DNA of 64,000 nucleotides from Mesostigma viride (GCA_009746045.1 RPFO01001957.1:59698-123697), one strand, 5' to 3'. Shown: positions 50,289 to 59,361, counted from the stretch's first letter. A program made the numbers and translations. The notes: generated from the sequence alone by a model not told the origin.

Positions 50289-51457
50289 ATGTCCGTGCGC
50301 GTGGACGCCGTCAGCAACCTCGTCAGCGTGTCGGACGTCTTGTATCACCTGCTGGGTCTCACCAACGTGGATGACGTGTCGTCCCTCCAGGGGATGAAGC
50401 AGTTCCTTCCGTGGTGCGCCCCGGTCAAAAGGTCAGACGGGCGCGACGATTACATGGCGGACGTGGTCGTGATGTCTTGCATCCTTCGCGGCATGACCGT
50501 GACGGGCGCGTCCAAACGCCTGGCGTGCGCGCAGGCCGTCGCGGCCCTGTTGCGTCAGTCTTCTCTCATCCCGAAATCCGTGTTCGGGGTCGACTTGAAC
50601 GGCAATCCTCACGAGGGACGCTTTTCGGACCTCGTGGTGGCTCCTCTCCCCAAGGGTGTGATGTCTGCGAGCCAATTGACGCGCCTCAACAACCCCGTGT
50701 TCGCGTCCCTGACGGCGCGGAGGTTCGCGTCGCAAGAGATGAAAAGGGCGAAGGTGCCCGACGACGTCCGCCTCCGTTTTCGCGACCAGATGAAGGAGAT
50801 GGCCGGCATCCGCGAAAACGGGACGACCAAGACCGGTTGCGATCCCGGGTGGGAGTTGATGCTGCTCGTCGACCAATCGGTCGGGATGTCTCTCCGCATG
50901 TTCGGCCAGGCGAATTCGACCCTCGTCCTCCACTCCGTGTCGACCCAGTTCGAGACCGTGAAGGACTTCCCGATCCACTTCGCCCCGGAGAACCGTCTTT
51001 TCGACGTCGAGTGGATCGCGCAGGTGCACGACGACGCGCACTACGTCGCCACGGGGATGTCGAAGGAGCGATTCCGGCAAATCCAGACGAACCTTCGCGA
51101 AGGGGAGGACGAGAAGCACGCGTACCACCCCCACACGTTGTCCCTGTTCGATTACATCCGCTGGGTCCTGTTCGCGATCGAGGACCACCACTCTTCGCGC
51201 CCCGACCTCGTGGCGGCCGCCGCGACTCGGTTCGGGCACATCGCCGCCCGCTTCGGTTCGCAGATCTTGTCGCGCCAAGTCGCGAGTCGACACGACATCG
51301 AACGACGGGTGCGCGCGGAGTCGTACGAACGGTTGGGGTTCCTCCACGAGAAGGGGGGGCTCAGTTGCAAGTGGTGGTCGAGGACGACTCGGACGAACGC
51401 AGCGGGGAAGAGGACGAGGACGACTCCTGGACGGACGGGATCCCGTTCCCGCCCTGA
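50289..51457 (+). CDS. BRO-like candidate protein; needs a -1 frame change near its C-terminus
   Basis: From the ATG at 50289 (MSVRVDAVSNLVSVSDVLYH). The N-terminal 110 residues (VSVSDVLYHLLGLTNVDDVS, MADVVVMSCILRGMTVTGAS) resemble the layout of BRO/KilA-type domains, but weakly. The middle is helical with no catalytic motif. At 51351 the codons are AAG GGG GGG CTC; staying in frame gives a basic, non-conserved end at 51482, while a -1 shift on G_GGG_GGG (51353-51359) gives AQLQVVVEDDSDERSGEEDE and a stop at 51457. Such acidic tails are usual here, so the shifted product (389 aa) is the better model. With one extra base the gene is 390 codons. Confidence 0.6.
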
Positions 51458-51493
51458 GCGATCCATTTTTTTTGTGAAGTAGGTAGTACCGGT

Positions 51494-52093
51494 ATGGAAA
51501 CGGCGTCGCTAAGCCGCGGTTGGACGATTCTCCCTGGCAAGTGCACGTGCCCGACCCCTTCCGCGAAGAGGGGGTGGTCGATGGTGATGTCGTCCGCGAA
51601 ACCGGACCTGTGGGACCGAAAAGTCTACATCGTGAGCAAGGACAGGCCGGGCGCGGCGGTCTTGGCCGTGCACGACATCGAGTTGGATCGCGAGAGCCGG
51701 ATCTTGCGGCCCGTGACAAACATCGTCGGATTTTACGACAAACGGCTCGCGAACCTCACGAAGAGGATGGCAGCGGAGGATTGGAACAAGGGCGAGGAGG
51801 CCAAATGGGTGTTGGACGACGACCACGTCGACGAATTCTTGTGCGCGCGGATGGAAGAGTTCCTCGCGTCCGACGCGTGTCGCGTCGACGACGACGAAGG
51901 TGGCGAGGGGCGGGCGGATTTCGCCGTGCGCAATATGACCTTCAACGATCTGCAGAAGTGGACGGGGATGGCCGGGATGGTGTTGCGTATGGTGGAGACA
52001 GTGGACGCCGACCGAGTGGTCGTCACCTCCCACTACCCCCGCGAAGACACGATGTTTTATGTTCCGTACTTGGGCGTTTGCTTGAGTCTGTAA
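51494..52093 (+). CDS. Unknown protein
   Basis: 199 aa starting METASLSRGWTILPGKCTCP. A C-x-C near the N-terminus, a strand-rich part (KVYIVSKDRPGAAVLAVHDI), a helix with EDWNKGEEAKWVLDDDHVDE, and a C-terminal part ending YYVPYLGVCLSL-like (MFYVPYLGVCLSL). No membrane segment. Not recognised. Convergent with 52106-52627 across 12 bases. Confidence 0.6.
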   Translation: METASLSRGWTILPGKCTCPTPSAKRGWSMVMSSAKPDLWDRKVYIVSKDRPGAAVLAVHDIELDRESRILRPVTNIVGFYDKRLANLTKRMAAEDWNKGEEAKWVLDDDHVDEFLCARMEEFLASDACRVDDDEGGEGRADFAVRNMTFNDLQKWTGMAGMVLRMVETVDADRVVVTSHYPREDTMFYVPYLGVCLSL

Positions 52094-52105
52094 TAATATG
52101 AAACT

Positions 52106-52627
52106 TTATTCATCATTCGTGAAATGCACAATGCGCTCTTTCGTCGCTTGCTTTCGAACGCCCGCGTCGCGGGGTTTGTAGAACCGGTATTGGAACCACA
52201 AGAACACGAGGGACGCGACCCCGAACGCCGCAAACCCCATGAGGGATTTGTGGGGTTGCAACGTCATGATCCCGTCCGTCGAGTATCCGTAGAAATCGAA
52301 AAACTTCGCGGTACTGACGGCGAATAGGACCCCGGCCGCGACCTGTCCCAGCGTCCACGCGTGACAAGGGCGGTCTCGGCGCGCGGGGCGGATCGCGGTT
52401 CGGTACTGTCCGTACAACAGTCCGAACGACACGATCAGGAAAAACGAGTAGGCGACCAGTTTAGGGTGGCTGTACCGCCACGTTACGCCGTCCGTATTCG
52501 TCATCACGGACGACTTGAACAGGAGTCGATAAAGGGACCAGCTCTCGACTCGCATCCTCGCGTCCGCGTCGGACGAGGCGGTCGGTCTCGGTTTCGGCAC
52601 GAATTCGACGGGTGCGGGGGTCGACAT
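52106..52627 (-). CDS. Three-span membrane protein
   Basis: 173 aa. A Pro-rich hydrophilic N-terminus (about 1-50), then hydrophobic segments near 57-75 (LVAYSFFLIVSFGLLYGQY), 92-112 (GQVAAGVLFAVSTAKFFDFY) and 128-147 (SLMGFAAFGVASLVFLWFQY), with a basic C-terminal tail. Likely an inner-membrane virion protein; no family identified. Confidence 0.65.
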   Translation of the reverse strand: MSTPAPVEFVPKPRPTASSDADARMRVESWSLYRLLFKSSVMTNTDGVTWRYSHPKLVAYSFFLIVSFGLLYGQYRTAIRPARRDRPCHAWTLGQVAAGVLFAVSTAKFFDFYGYSTDGIMTLQPHKSLMGFAAFGVASLVFLWFQYRFYKPRDAGVRKQATKERIVHFTNDE

Positions 52628-52660
52628 CTCGCCGTGATCCTAGTAGTCGCAGACACAATT

Positions 52661-53098
52661 TTACGAGTCCTCCTTCGCGTTCTTGCCGGACGGATTGTTC
52701 CCCAAGAGATACTTGAGCGCGAAATCCCCCGCGGTCCACCCGTTGGTCGCGAGGACGTGACCGGACGTCGCTCCCGGACCGAGTCGCCGGATCTCGTTGA
52801 GACACTTGCGCACGTCCCCGACGGACATATCCGGGATCGAGGCGCTCATAAAGGACGACTTCTTGGACTTCTTGCCCTTCTCCGGCGGGTCGGCGGGCTC
52901 GCCGGCGATCGGGGCGGGGACCTCGGTGGGCGGCGTCGCCTCGGTCGGCGGTACATCCGGCGCCGACGCGGGCTCCGGCGCGGGGACGGGCGGGGGCGCG
53001 GGTTCCGCCGCCTCGGGCGCCGGCCTCTTTTTGGAGGCGCGGCTCGAGGGCTTGAACTTCGCGGGGGCGGAGGCGGAGGAGTCCTGAGAGCTCGACAT
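52661..53098 (-). CDS. Unknown protein with Pro/Ala-rich linker
   Basis: 145 aa from the ATG at 53098 (MSSSQDSSASAPAKFKPSSR). The first 80 residues are Ser, Pro, Ala and Lys-rich and disordered-looking. The C-terminal 60 residues look folded (DMSVGDVRKCLNEIRRLGPG, ATNGWTAGDFALKYLLGNNP). Divergent from the VLTF3-like gene across 45 bases. Function unknown; possibly virion-associated. Confidence 0.6.
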   Translation of the reverse strand: MSSSQDSSASAPAKFKPSSRASKKRPAPEAAEPAPPPVPAPEPASAPDVPPTEATPPTEVPAPIAGEPADPPEKGKKSKKSSFMSASIPDMSVGDVRKCLNEIRRLGPGATSGHVLATNGWTAGDFALKYLLGNNPSGKNAKEDS

Positions 53099-53143
53099 TT
53101 TGATAAGGTCCGAGCCATTTTTTTTTCTCGCCAGAACGCGCGG

Positions 53144-54244
53144 ATGGAAGAGCCGGCCGTCAAGTCCGTCGCGTCGAAGAAGACGACCGTCGAGGCGAAG
53201 TTCAAGGAGTGCATGGACTACTTCGAGTCGCGCGGCGAGTCGTCCTCGGAAAACTGCATCCAGTTCATGTTGGAGGCCAGTCCGATCTACCTGAGGTACA
53301 CGGCGGCCTTGGAGGCGGAACGGTGCAAGAAGAAGCGCAAGTATTCCAAGAACGACATCGTCGCCACTCCCATCGGCGACGGGTGGGTGACCGTCAAGAC
53401 GAAAGGCAAGGAGAGCACGATGCCGGCGAAGGAGGCGGTCGAGCGCGGGTATCGCATCGGAGAGGACCCGACCGCGAAAAAGGAGATGCGAGGGCGACTC
53501 TACGACGAGTTCATGGCGGCGTTGCGGCGGATGCCTTTCATCCCGGACCACATCCTCGGGCAGGAGCAGACTCTCGCGCACTACCAGATCCCGTACGGGT
53601 TCTGTCCGGAGTGCAACGTGAACATGATCGAGGACGCGGCGAGGGCGGACCTGATGTGCACCAAGTGCGCGATGACCATGCCGGCGACGAACGACGGGAT
53701 CGAGGCGTGTCCCTACGGCACGTCCGTCAACACGGCGGACTATTGCTACAAACGGATCAATCATTTGAACGAGTGCATCGCGCAATTCCACGCGCGAGAG
53801 CGGTCGATGATCCCCGACGACGTGGTCGCGGCCGTCGAAAAGGAGTTCAAGAAGATGCGCGTGGTCGACCGCGAGAGCATCAACCCCAAGAACGTGCGGA
53901 AGATCCTGCGCAAACTGCGCATGCCGCGCTACTTCGAACACTCTGTCCAGATCACGCACATCCTCAACGGCACGCCGCCGCCCACCATGACGCTAGAACA
54001 AGAAGAGAGGTTGAGGAACATGTTTCGATCGATTCAGAAGCCGTTCGAGGACATATGTCCGAAGAACCGGAAAAACTTTTTGAATTATTCGTATACGCTA
54101 CACAAGATGTGTCAGTTGCAGGGGTATGACGAGTTCTTAGATCATTTTCCGCTCCTCAAGAGCAAGGAAAAACTGTGGGGACAAGACGTCATGTGGAAAG
54201 GGATTTGCGCCAAGTTGAACTGGCAGTTCATCCCGTCCACCTGA
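53144..54244 (+). CDS. VLTF3-like late transcription factor
   Basis: 366 aa from the ATG at 53144 (MEEPAVKSVASKKTTVE). Zinc ribbon FCPECN (153-158) and CTKCA (172-176). The conserved C-terminal part follows the family order: YKRINHLNECIAQFHARE, VRKILRKLRMPRYFEHSVQI, LNGTPPPTMTLEQEERLRNM, FRSIQKPFEDICPKNRKNFL, NYSYTLHKMCQLQGYDEFLD, HFPLLKSKEKLWGQDVMWKG. This is the poxvirus A2L/VLTF3 family, one of the most conserved nucleocytovirus genes, needed for late transcription. An Lys-rich stretch (CKKKRKYSKND) may be a nuclear signal. Upstream, ttttttttctcgcc resembles the T-run of the structural promoters. Ends one base before the PCNA stop. Confidence 0.95.
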   Translation: MEEPAVKSVASKKTTVEAKFKECMDYFESRGESSSENCIQFMLEASPIYLRYTAALEAERCKKKRKYSKNDIVATPIGDGWVTVKTKGKESTMPAKEAVERGYRIGEDPTAKKEMRGRLYDEFMAALRRMPFIPDHILGQEQTLAHYQIPYGFCPECNVNMIEDAARADLMCTKCAMTMPATNDGIEACPYGTSVNTADYCYKRINHLNECIAQFHARERSMIPDDVVAAVEKEFKKMRVVDRESINPKNVRKILRKLRMPRYFEHSVQITHILNGTPPPTMTLEQEERLRNMFRSIQKPFEDICPKNRKNFLNYSYTLHKMCQLQGYDEFLDHFPLLKSKEKLWGQDVMWKGICAKLNWQFIPST

Positions 54245-54245
54245 T

Positions 54246-55046
54246 CTAGTCCTCCATCTCCTCGGTCGCGGACTCCTGGTTGTCCGCGCCGTCCACTTGG
54301 GGCGCCAATACGAACATGAGCGTTCCCAGGTCGCCGATCTTGTACTTGACGATCATGGGATATTGAGGCATAATAAAGATGTCCACGCTGTTGCAAAGTC
54401 CCGCCGCCTTCGAGAAGGTGCACAGGTACCGCAGGGAAAAGTGCTCGTCGATGTTCTCCTTCTCGCCTATGACCACCTTCATGTCCGGGTGTTCCTTCCC
54501 GATCTCGAGCGTGCAATTGCCGATGTCCCCCTCGCAACTCAGCGTGATGTTGTCTCCCGCGCACTGGAACCGGACGCGATCCGATACGATGGCCAGGTCG
54601 CGGCAGATCTTCTGGAACTCGGAGCTGACCATCGTGATGCAGGTCATGTACTCCTTTTCCGGGATCTCGATCAGATCCTCGTCGATGTCCATCAGCTTCA
54701 TCGTGTAGCTCCATTTGGTGTTCTTCACGCGGTTGGTGATCGTGATGTCCATGACGTCCAACGCCTCGTCCCGCAACCGCAGTTCCATCTCGTCGTTGAC
54801 GGACACGTTCTTGATCAGTTTGAACAGGTTCACGAGGCTAATCCCGACCGTGTACTGCTTGTTGCACCGGTACTCCTCGATCTTGTCCGCGTCCATGAAC
54901 GCGTGGAAGAGGGCGCAATGCGACATGTCGAACGACACGATGCGCACGCCCGATTGGTCGAAGAACACGTTGACATCGTTCGTGAGCTCCTTCAGCGACT
55001 CCACCAACAATTTGATCGAGGACCCTTGGACCGTACGGAACTCCAT
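54246..55046 (-). CDS. PCNA sliding clamp
   Basis: 266 aa from the ATG at 55046 (MEFRTVQGSSIKLL); a GTG six bases upstream is not needed. Typical landmarks are FDQSGVRIVSFDMSHCALFH near the N-terminus, LRDEALDVMDITI, the inter-domain region with IPEKEYMTCITM, SCEGDIGNCTLEIG, and the C-terminal YPMIVKYKIGDLGTLMFVLA with an acidic end (ATEEMED). Length matches the eukaryotic clamp (about 260). It forms the trimeric ring that holds the replicative polymerase on DNA. Convergent with VLTF3. No polymerase gene is in this window. Confidence 0.95.
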   Translation of the reverse strand: MEFRTVQGSSIKLLVESLKELTNDVNVFFDQSGVRIVSFDMSHCALFHAFMDADKIEEYRCNKQYTVGISLVNLFKLIKNVSVNDEMELRLRDEALDVMDITITNRVKNTKWSYTMKLMDIDEDLIEIPEKEYMTCITMVSSEFQKICRDLAIVSDRVRFQCAGDNITLSCEGDIGNCTLEIGKEHPDMKVVIGEKENIDEHFSLRYLCTFSKAAGLCNSVDIFIMPQYPMIVKYKIGDLGTLMFVLAPQVDGADNQESATEEMED

Positions 55047-55074
55047 CGTCACGGTTCTCGCGCCACCTTTTTCT

Positions 55075-55320
55075 TCACGAGGCGAACGAACCCAGGTACG
55101 TGTATCCGACGAAGGCGGGGTCCGCGTCCGCCGCGATGGGATCGGTGCCCCCCCGCTCCAAGAAGTACACGAACCTCCTCCCCTGATATCCCACCGAGTA
55201 TATCCTGTGGTTTCCGATGTCGAACGGGTTCAGCCGCGACAGCGTCTCCCCCGTGGAGTCAAAACGCACGAACTTTTGCACGCGCACGATGGTGGCATCC
55301 ACGACCTTCTCGGAGCTCAT
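55075..55320 (-). CDS. Small unknown protein
   Basis: 81 aa starting MSSEKVVDATIVRVQKFVRF. Beta-rich: SRLNPFDIGNHRIYSVGYQG and RRFVYFLERGGTDPIAADAD. No Cys and no membrane segment. TATAG lies 6-10 bases before the ATG. It is 28 bases upstream of PCNA in the same direction, so the two may share a transcript. Not recognised. Confidence 0.6.
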   Translation of the reverse strand: MSSEKVVDATIVRVQKFVRFDSTGETLSRLNPFDIGNHRIYSVGYQGRRFVYFLERGGTDPIAADADPAFVGYTYLGSFAS

Positions 55321-55397
55321 TTATTCTATACCACTCGACAAGTTTTCGCGCGTTTCGCGCGAACGGTTTTTTACCGTTCATCCTTTTGATCGTAGGG

Positions 55398-55765
55398 ATG
55401 GAGTTTCTCGCCGCCGTGTCGACACGTCAGAACAAGAAGATCTCGGACGACACGGACCTCTTGAGTCTGCTGGCCTGGGGTGTCGAGCAGGGATGGTCCG
55501 TGTCGATGAACAGGGACGGAGACATCGTGTTCGACAAGGGCGACGATGAGGCGGGGTGCGAAGACGACACGGCCGATGCCCCCCGTCCGTGTTGCCCCGT
55601 TTCGTCGGCGGATGCGAGCGAGAGTCGCGGGTCGAGGAGTCGGACGAGGAACCGGAGGAGAAGCGGGACAGGAAGCGGCGACGGACGGTGTTCGAGTCGA
55701 AGGAGCGCATCCCGTTGGACAACGGGAAGAGGCTCAAACTGTCCATCCGCGTCACCGATGATTAA
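55398..55765 (+). CDS. Small acidic/basic protein with a one-base frame break
   Basis: From the ATG at 55398 (MEFLAAVSTRQNKKISDDTD...). Good coding continues to DDTADAP at the six-C run 55579-55584; in frame, the rest is Ser/Arg-rich and runs to 55811, into the next gene. In the -1 frame it continues as ERESRVEESDEEPEEKRDRK, then RRRTVFESKERIPLDNGKRL and a stop at 55765, 27 bases before the next ATG. With one extra C the gene has 123 codons. The site is not a perfect slippery heptamer (GCC CCC CGT), so an indel is the simplest reading. Function unknown; nuclear-type basic cluster. Confidence 0.55.
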
Positions 55766-55792
55766 TGTCTCGGAGATGTATAATAGAGGCCC

Positions 55793-57655
55793 ATGTCGAG
55801 CGGGAACATGATCGCGGTGCCGAAAGAGTTGATCGAGCGCATCATGCGAGCCTTTCCGGACCCCGCCGTCACCAAGGCGGACATGCTGACCCCGACGAAC
55901 GACCCCGACACCATCGTGAGGGAGACGTTCGACAGAAACATTCTCCCCTTGTACTCGCGAAAAGGCGGGAACCCGTTTTTCGATAAGCAAGGACACGTGG
56001 CCGAGCCGGGCGATACGTGGAAATCGATCGCGGCGAAGTACGGCGTCTCCGCGGACGACCTCGTCATCGCGAACCCGCACATCCCCCCGCTCACGCTCTC
56101 TCCCGGTAACTTTGTGCTGGTCCCGAAGAAGTACGGCTTCAACGAGTTCATCGAGGGGATCATCCACCCGGACACGAACATGAACCTGCAGTACGACGGG
56201 GACGCGGCTCCCACGGCGGAGGAGGATAGGGACCCCCCGAAAATGCCGCCGCCCAAGACCGAGCCGTCCGGCCCGTACAATCTCGGGGATGTAGCACGTT
56301 ATATTTTTCGGAGAGGGGCTCCAGCGGCACCCCCGACGGAACCGACCGCGCCTCCGGGATATATGGGGCGGGCCTTGCAGTGGGTCAGCGAGATCCCTGT
56401 GAAAAAGGCGGCACTCGCGACAGTCGGAGGTATCACCGGGGGCCTCGTCGGAGGGGTATCCGGTGCCCTGTACGGAGGGTATCAAGGTGCGAAAGGCGAT
56501 CACGGAAAGGTGATCGGCGTGGCGGCACCTCTGCTGGGAGAAGCGGTCGCGAAGGTCGGCAATTATTTCGCGCCCGAATGGATTCCCGCGGACGCGGCGG
56601 GGCTGGTGCGCGGCGTGCTCTCCAGACCGGAGGCGCAGATCATGACAGGGGCGGGTGTGAACGCCATCCGGGCCGCCGCGAACGCGGAAGGCGGATTCGG
56701 GAACCGGCTCGGGGCCGCGGGGCTTTCCCTCGGAGCATCCCTCCTCCCCGGCGCGGCCGTCGCGTTCGCGGACTCGCAAGCGGGCGCATCCGCGGTGAAG
56801 ACCATTCTCGACCAGTTCGGTCTCTCATCGGCCGTGGATCCCACATCCGTCCTCCAAATGATCAAGATGTTCGGCCCCGGAGCCTTGAGGTGGCTCTTCC
56901 CCCCGAACATCGACCCGAAGATCGCGGATAGCGCCATCGGACAGATCGTCGACTCGCTCTACAGTTCCCATCTGTGGGGGCAGTATCTCCAGGGTCGACC
57001 GGGGGGACAACCACCGACAGACGGATCCCCACCCGGTGTGAGCCGACCCGGTGATCCGTACGCGCAGCTCGCGCTAGGCGGCGGAGATCCCTATGGCGGC
57101 GGGGATCCGTATGCCCACCTCGCACTCGGCACCGGTGGAGGTCCGTCTCCCCAGACAGCCTTCGCGCCTCCACCCCCGCCCAACATCGTCTCGCCTCCTC
57201 CGTACGGTTCGCAACCCATCACGGTCGACTGGTCTGGTGCAAGTTCGCAACCCGCGTCGACCGCATTGGTCGACCCCATGCAATACTACTACGCGCAGAA
57301 CCAACCCATCGCGAACGACCACCTCGCACTCGGCTCCGGTGGAGGTCCGTCTCCCCAGACAGCCTTCGCGCCTCCACCCCCGCCCAACATCGTCTCGCCC
57401 ACTCCTTACGGTTCGCAACCCATGACGATCGACTGGTCCGGTGCTTTTGCACAACCCGTGTCGACCGCGTTGGTCGACCCGAGGCAATACTACTATGCGC
57501 AGAACCGACCCGCGGACGTCATCCCCGCGTACGACCCATCGGCGTTTGCCCCATACAGCGCGTATCACTATCCCGGCTTCACCGCGGAGACCGACCCGTA
57601 CGCGAACTTCGTCGCACCCAGGAAGGCTCCCGCGCACAGGGGGTATTTCGGTTAA
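55793..57655 (+). CDS. LysM and glycine-zipper protein with Pro-rich repeats
   Basis: 620 aa. A LysM domain lies at about 70-110 (AEPGDTWKSIAAKYGVSADD, LVIANPHIPPLTLSPGNFVL), a fold that binds N-acetylglucosamine polymers such as peptidoglycan or chitin. About 205-250 is a glycine zipper (GGITGGLVGGVSGALYGGYQ) typical of membrane insertion, and about 255-340 is Ala/Gly-rich and hydrophobic. The C-terminal 200 residues contain two near-identical 68-residue units with PPPPPNIVSP and QYYYAQN. GC drops after about 56280. Position before the MCP cluster and domain content suggest a virion protein that contacts the host cell wall or membrane (inferred). TGTATAATAGA lies before the ATG. Confidence 0.75.
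   Translation: MSSGNMIAVPKELIERIMRAFPDPAVTKADMLTPTNDPDTIVRETFDRNILPLYSRKGGNPFFDKQGHVAEPGDTWKSIAAKYGVSADDLVIANPHIPPLTLSPGNFVLVPKKYGFNEFIEGIIHPDTNMNLQYDGDAAPTAEEDRDPPKMPPPKTEPSGPYNLGDVARYIFRRGAPAAPPTEPTAPPGYMGRALQWVSEIPVKKAALATVGGITGGLVGGVSGALYGGYQGAKGDHGKVIGVAAPLLGEAVAKVGNYFAPEWIPADAAGLVRGVLSRPEAQIMTGAGVNAIRAAANAEGGFGNRLGAAGLSLGASLLPGAAVAFADSQAGASAVKTILDQFGLSSAVDPTSVLQMIKMFGPGALRWLFPPNIDPKIADSAIGQIVDSLYSSHLWGQYLQGRPGGQPPTDGSPPGVSRPGDPYAQLALGGGDPYGGGDPYAHLALGTGGGPSPQTAFAPPPPPNIVSPPPYGSQPITVDWSGASSQPASTALVDPMQYYYAQNQPIANDHLALGSGGGPSPQTAFAPPPPPNIVSPTPYGSQPMTIDWSGAFAQPVSTALVDPRQYYYAQNRPADVIPAYDPSAFAPYSAYHYPGFTAETDPYANFVAPRKAPAHRGYFG
57116..57507 (+). repeat. Two tandem copies of a 204-bp unit in the LysM gene
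   Basis: 57116-57303 and 57320-57507 are highly similar at an offset of 204 bases (68 codons), with a 16-base non-repeated spacer. They encode the GGGPSPQTAFAPPPPPNIVS units. An in-frame unit, so copy number can vary. Confidence 0.85.
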
Positions 57656-59273
57656 TTGAGGAACAATTTCCGCCCGTGGCCGTTGCTGACCTCGAAGATG
57701 TTCATGACCCGCGCGTACACGTGCACCCTTCCGTTCGACATGACCGCGCCGTCCTTCAGTCCCGGGATCGCGCGGAACCAGAATTTGAGCGTCGCCCGAT
57801 CCACCCTGCTGAGGTTCAGACTCCCCGTCGGCTGGTCGTCCTCCGGTCGCAGGGAAAACGGGATGAAATAGATCATCTCGAACGAGTTCTCGACCGGGAT
57901 GCGCTTGTGGAATTCGGACGGCAGGAAGAAGTTGAACCACAACGGGTCGCGAGGGGGGTTGTACAGGTCGCTAATGTTCAGGGTCACCGTCGCCCTGTCG
58001 AAAAACGCGTTGTCGATGTGCGTCATCTGTCTGCCGTACGTGCGCACGAAGTACGCCCCCTTATCCAACATGTCGTTGCGGGCGAAAGGACGGTTCCCCT
58101 CGAAGTTCCAATACTCCTCGTTCGCGTTCTTCTCGTCGCTCCCCTCGAGTCTCCGGTGGTCCGCGCGGAAGAAAAAGATCAGCTCCTTGCACGTCCCCGA
58201 CACGCTGTCAAGCGGGAACTCCTTGACCAATTTGTCACGCCTCGTCAGCGGGAAGTCCAGGTGCTTCGTCTCCGTGAACAAGTACGTGTGCGTCCCCTGG
58301 GAGAACTGCTTCCGCTCGAACTCGTCGAGCAGCACGTACCGCGTCACGAGACGCAAGGCCTTGATCTCCCCGCCCATGTCCGACCTGTCGAGCGCCCTCC
58401 CCGTGTCCACCACGGCCGTGTGCACGTCGCCCGTGACACCGACACGCTCTTCTTCCTCCACCGGTCCGGGTCCGTGGCCGGCGGCGAGCGGTACGGGATC
58501 TTCTCGAAGTAGTTCGTGTAGTCGTGGCGCAGAGGCTTGGCGTTCATCTTCAAGACCACCTCGACGTCGTGGTACTGCAGCGCCACGATGGGCAGCGCCG
58601 TCCCGTATTGCGTGTTGAAGAAGAAGCGCAAGGGGACGTACACGTGCTGGTCGTGGGACGTCCCGACGTTGTTGCGGCCGCCGTGTTCCGACGGGAGGCC
58701 GTGGATGACGCTCTCCTCCGTGTTGCGCGTGAGGTAGTCCCACGTGTGCAAGAAGTCGCCCGTGTGGCTCTCGATCAGACTCCCTCCCACCCACAGCTCC
58801 ACCGTGTTCGTCAGCACGTACCCGAGGTGGTCGATCCACGCCGGCTGGAACTTCTCGTGCGTGATCCCGTCGTAATCCGCGTCCGCGGTCAAGGGGTACT
58901 CCGACGCCTTGAACGCCGCGGTCACGCGCGTGTCCGTAACGTCCACGCCCGCGTTCGTCGGCGTGACGCCGTCCGCGGCGACCGAGTCACGCGGGACGTT
59001 CACCTGCGCGACGCCGTAATTCAGTTTCGTGATGTTGTAGTAGAGGTACATCTGCGTCACGAGGTCGCCCAACCGCGGCACCTTGAAACGCACCTCGCCG
59101 CCGTACACGGGAGGTACGTCGGGCAATATCTCGACGTCCGTCCAACTGAAGTTCGTGTGTCGGGCGTATACGGACTTGAAGAACGTTTTCTCCGGGTTGA
59201 CGGTCAGGAACGCGTCGAACGCGCCCTTGCACGCCAACCACGTCACGTGGGCCGTGATGTCTTGGGACGCCAT
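57652..59273 (-). CDS. Major capsid protein paralogue 1, frame broken in the middle
   Basis: Starts at the ATG 59273 (MASQDITAHVTWLACKGAFD). Jelly roll 1 is clear (FFKSVYARHTNFSWTDVEIL, RFKVPRLGDLVTQMYLYYNI, WVGGSLIESHTGDFLHTWDY, GTALPIVALQYHDVEVVLKM). Within 58450-58490 the frame must change: the first frame becomes Arg/Trp-rich and stops at 58344, while the -1 frame continues with VTGDVHTAVVDTGRALDRSD, ALRLVTRYVLLDEFERKQFS and NRPFARNDMLDKGAYFVRTY to the stop at 57652. One added base gives 541 codons, close to paralogue 2 (562). No G run is present here. Divergent from paralogue 2. Broken gene or sequence error. Confidence 0.85.
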
Positions 59274-59327
59274 ACTAGTAGTACTAGGAGAAGACATATT
59301 TTCCGGGGCCGGCGCGGGCGCGGCAAC

Positions 59328-59361
59328 TTTTTTTCTCGGAGAATGTGTATACGCGAACCCC
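59328..59361 (+). promoter_or_regulatory. Probable late promoter of MCP paralogue 2
   Basis: Seven T (59328-59334), ctcggagaat, then gtgtatacgcga (59345-59356), ending five bases before the ATG. It matches the layout before the first fibre gene (42856-42889). MCP paralogue 1 starts on the other strand 55 bases away. Confidence 0.5.

Noticed and set aside
52361-53143. N-terminal extension of the VLTF3 gene
   Set aside because: The 261 extra codons are antisense to 52106-52627 and 52661-53098, Arg/Gly-rich and unlike the family; VLTF3 has a good ATG at 53144.
54297-55397. Upstream part of a long plus-strand frame over PCNA
   Set aside because: Antisense shadow of PCNA and the small gene 55075-55320; only the part from the ATG at 55398 has coding character.
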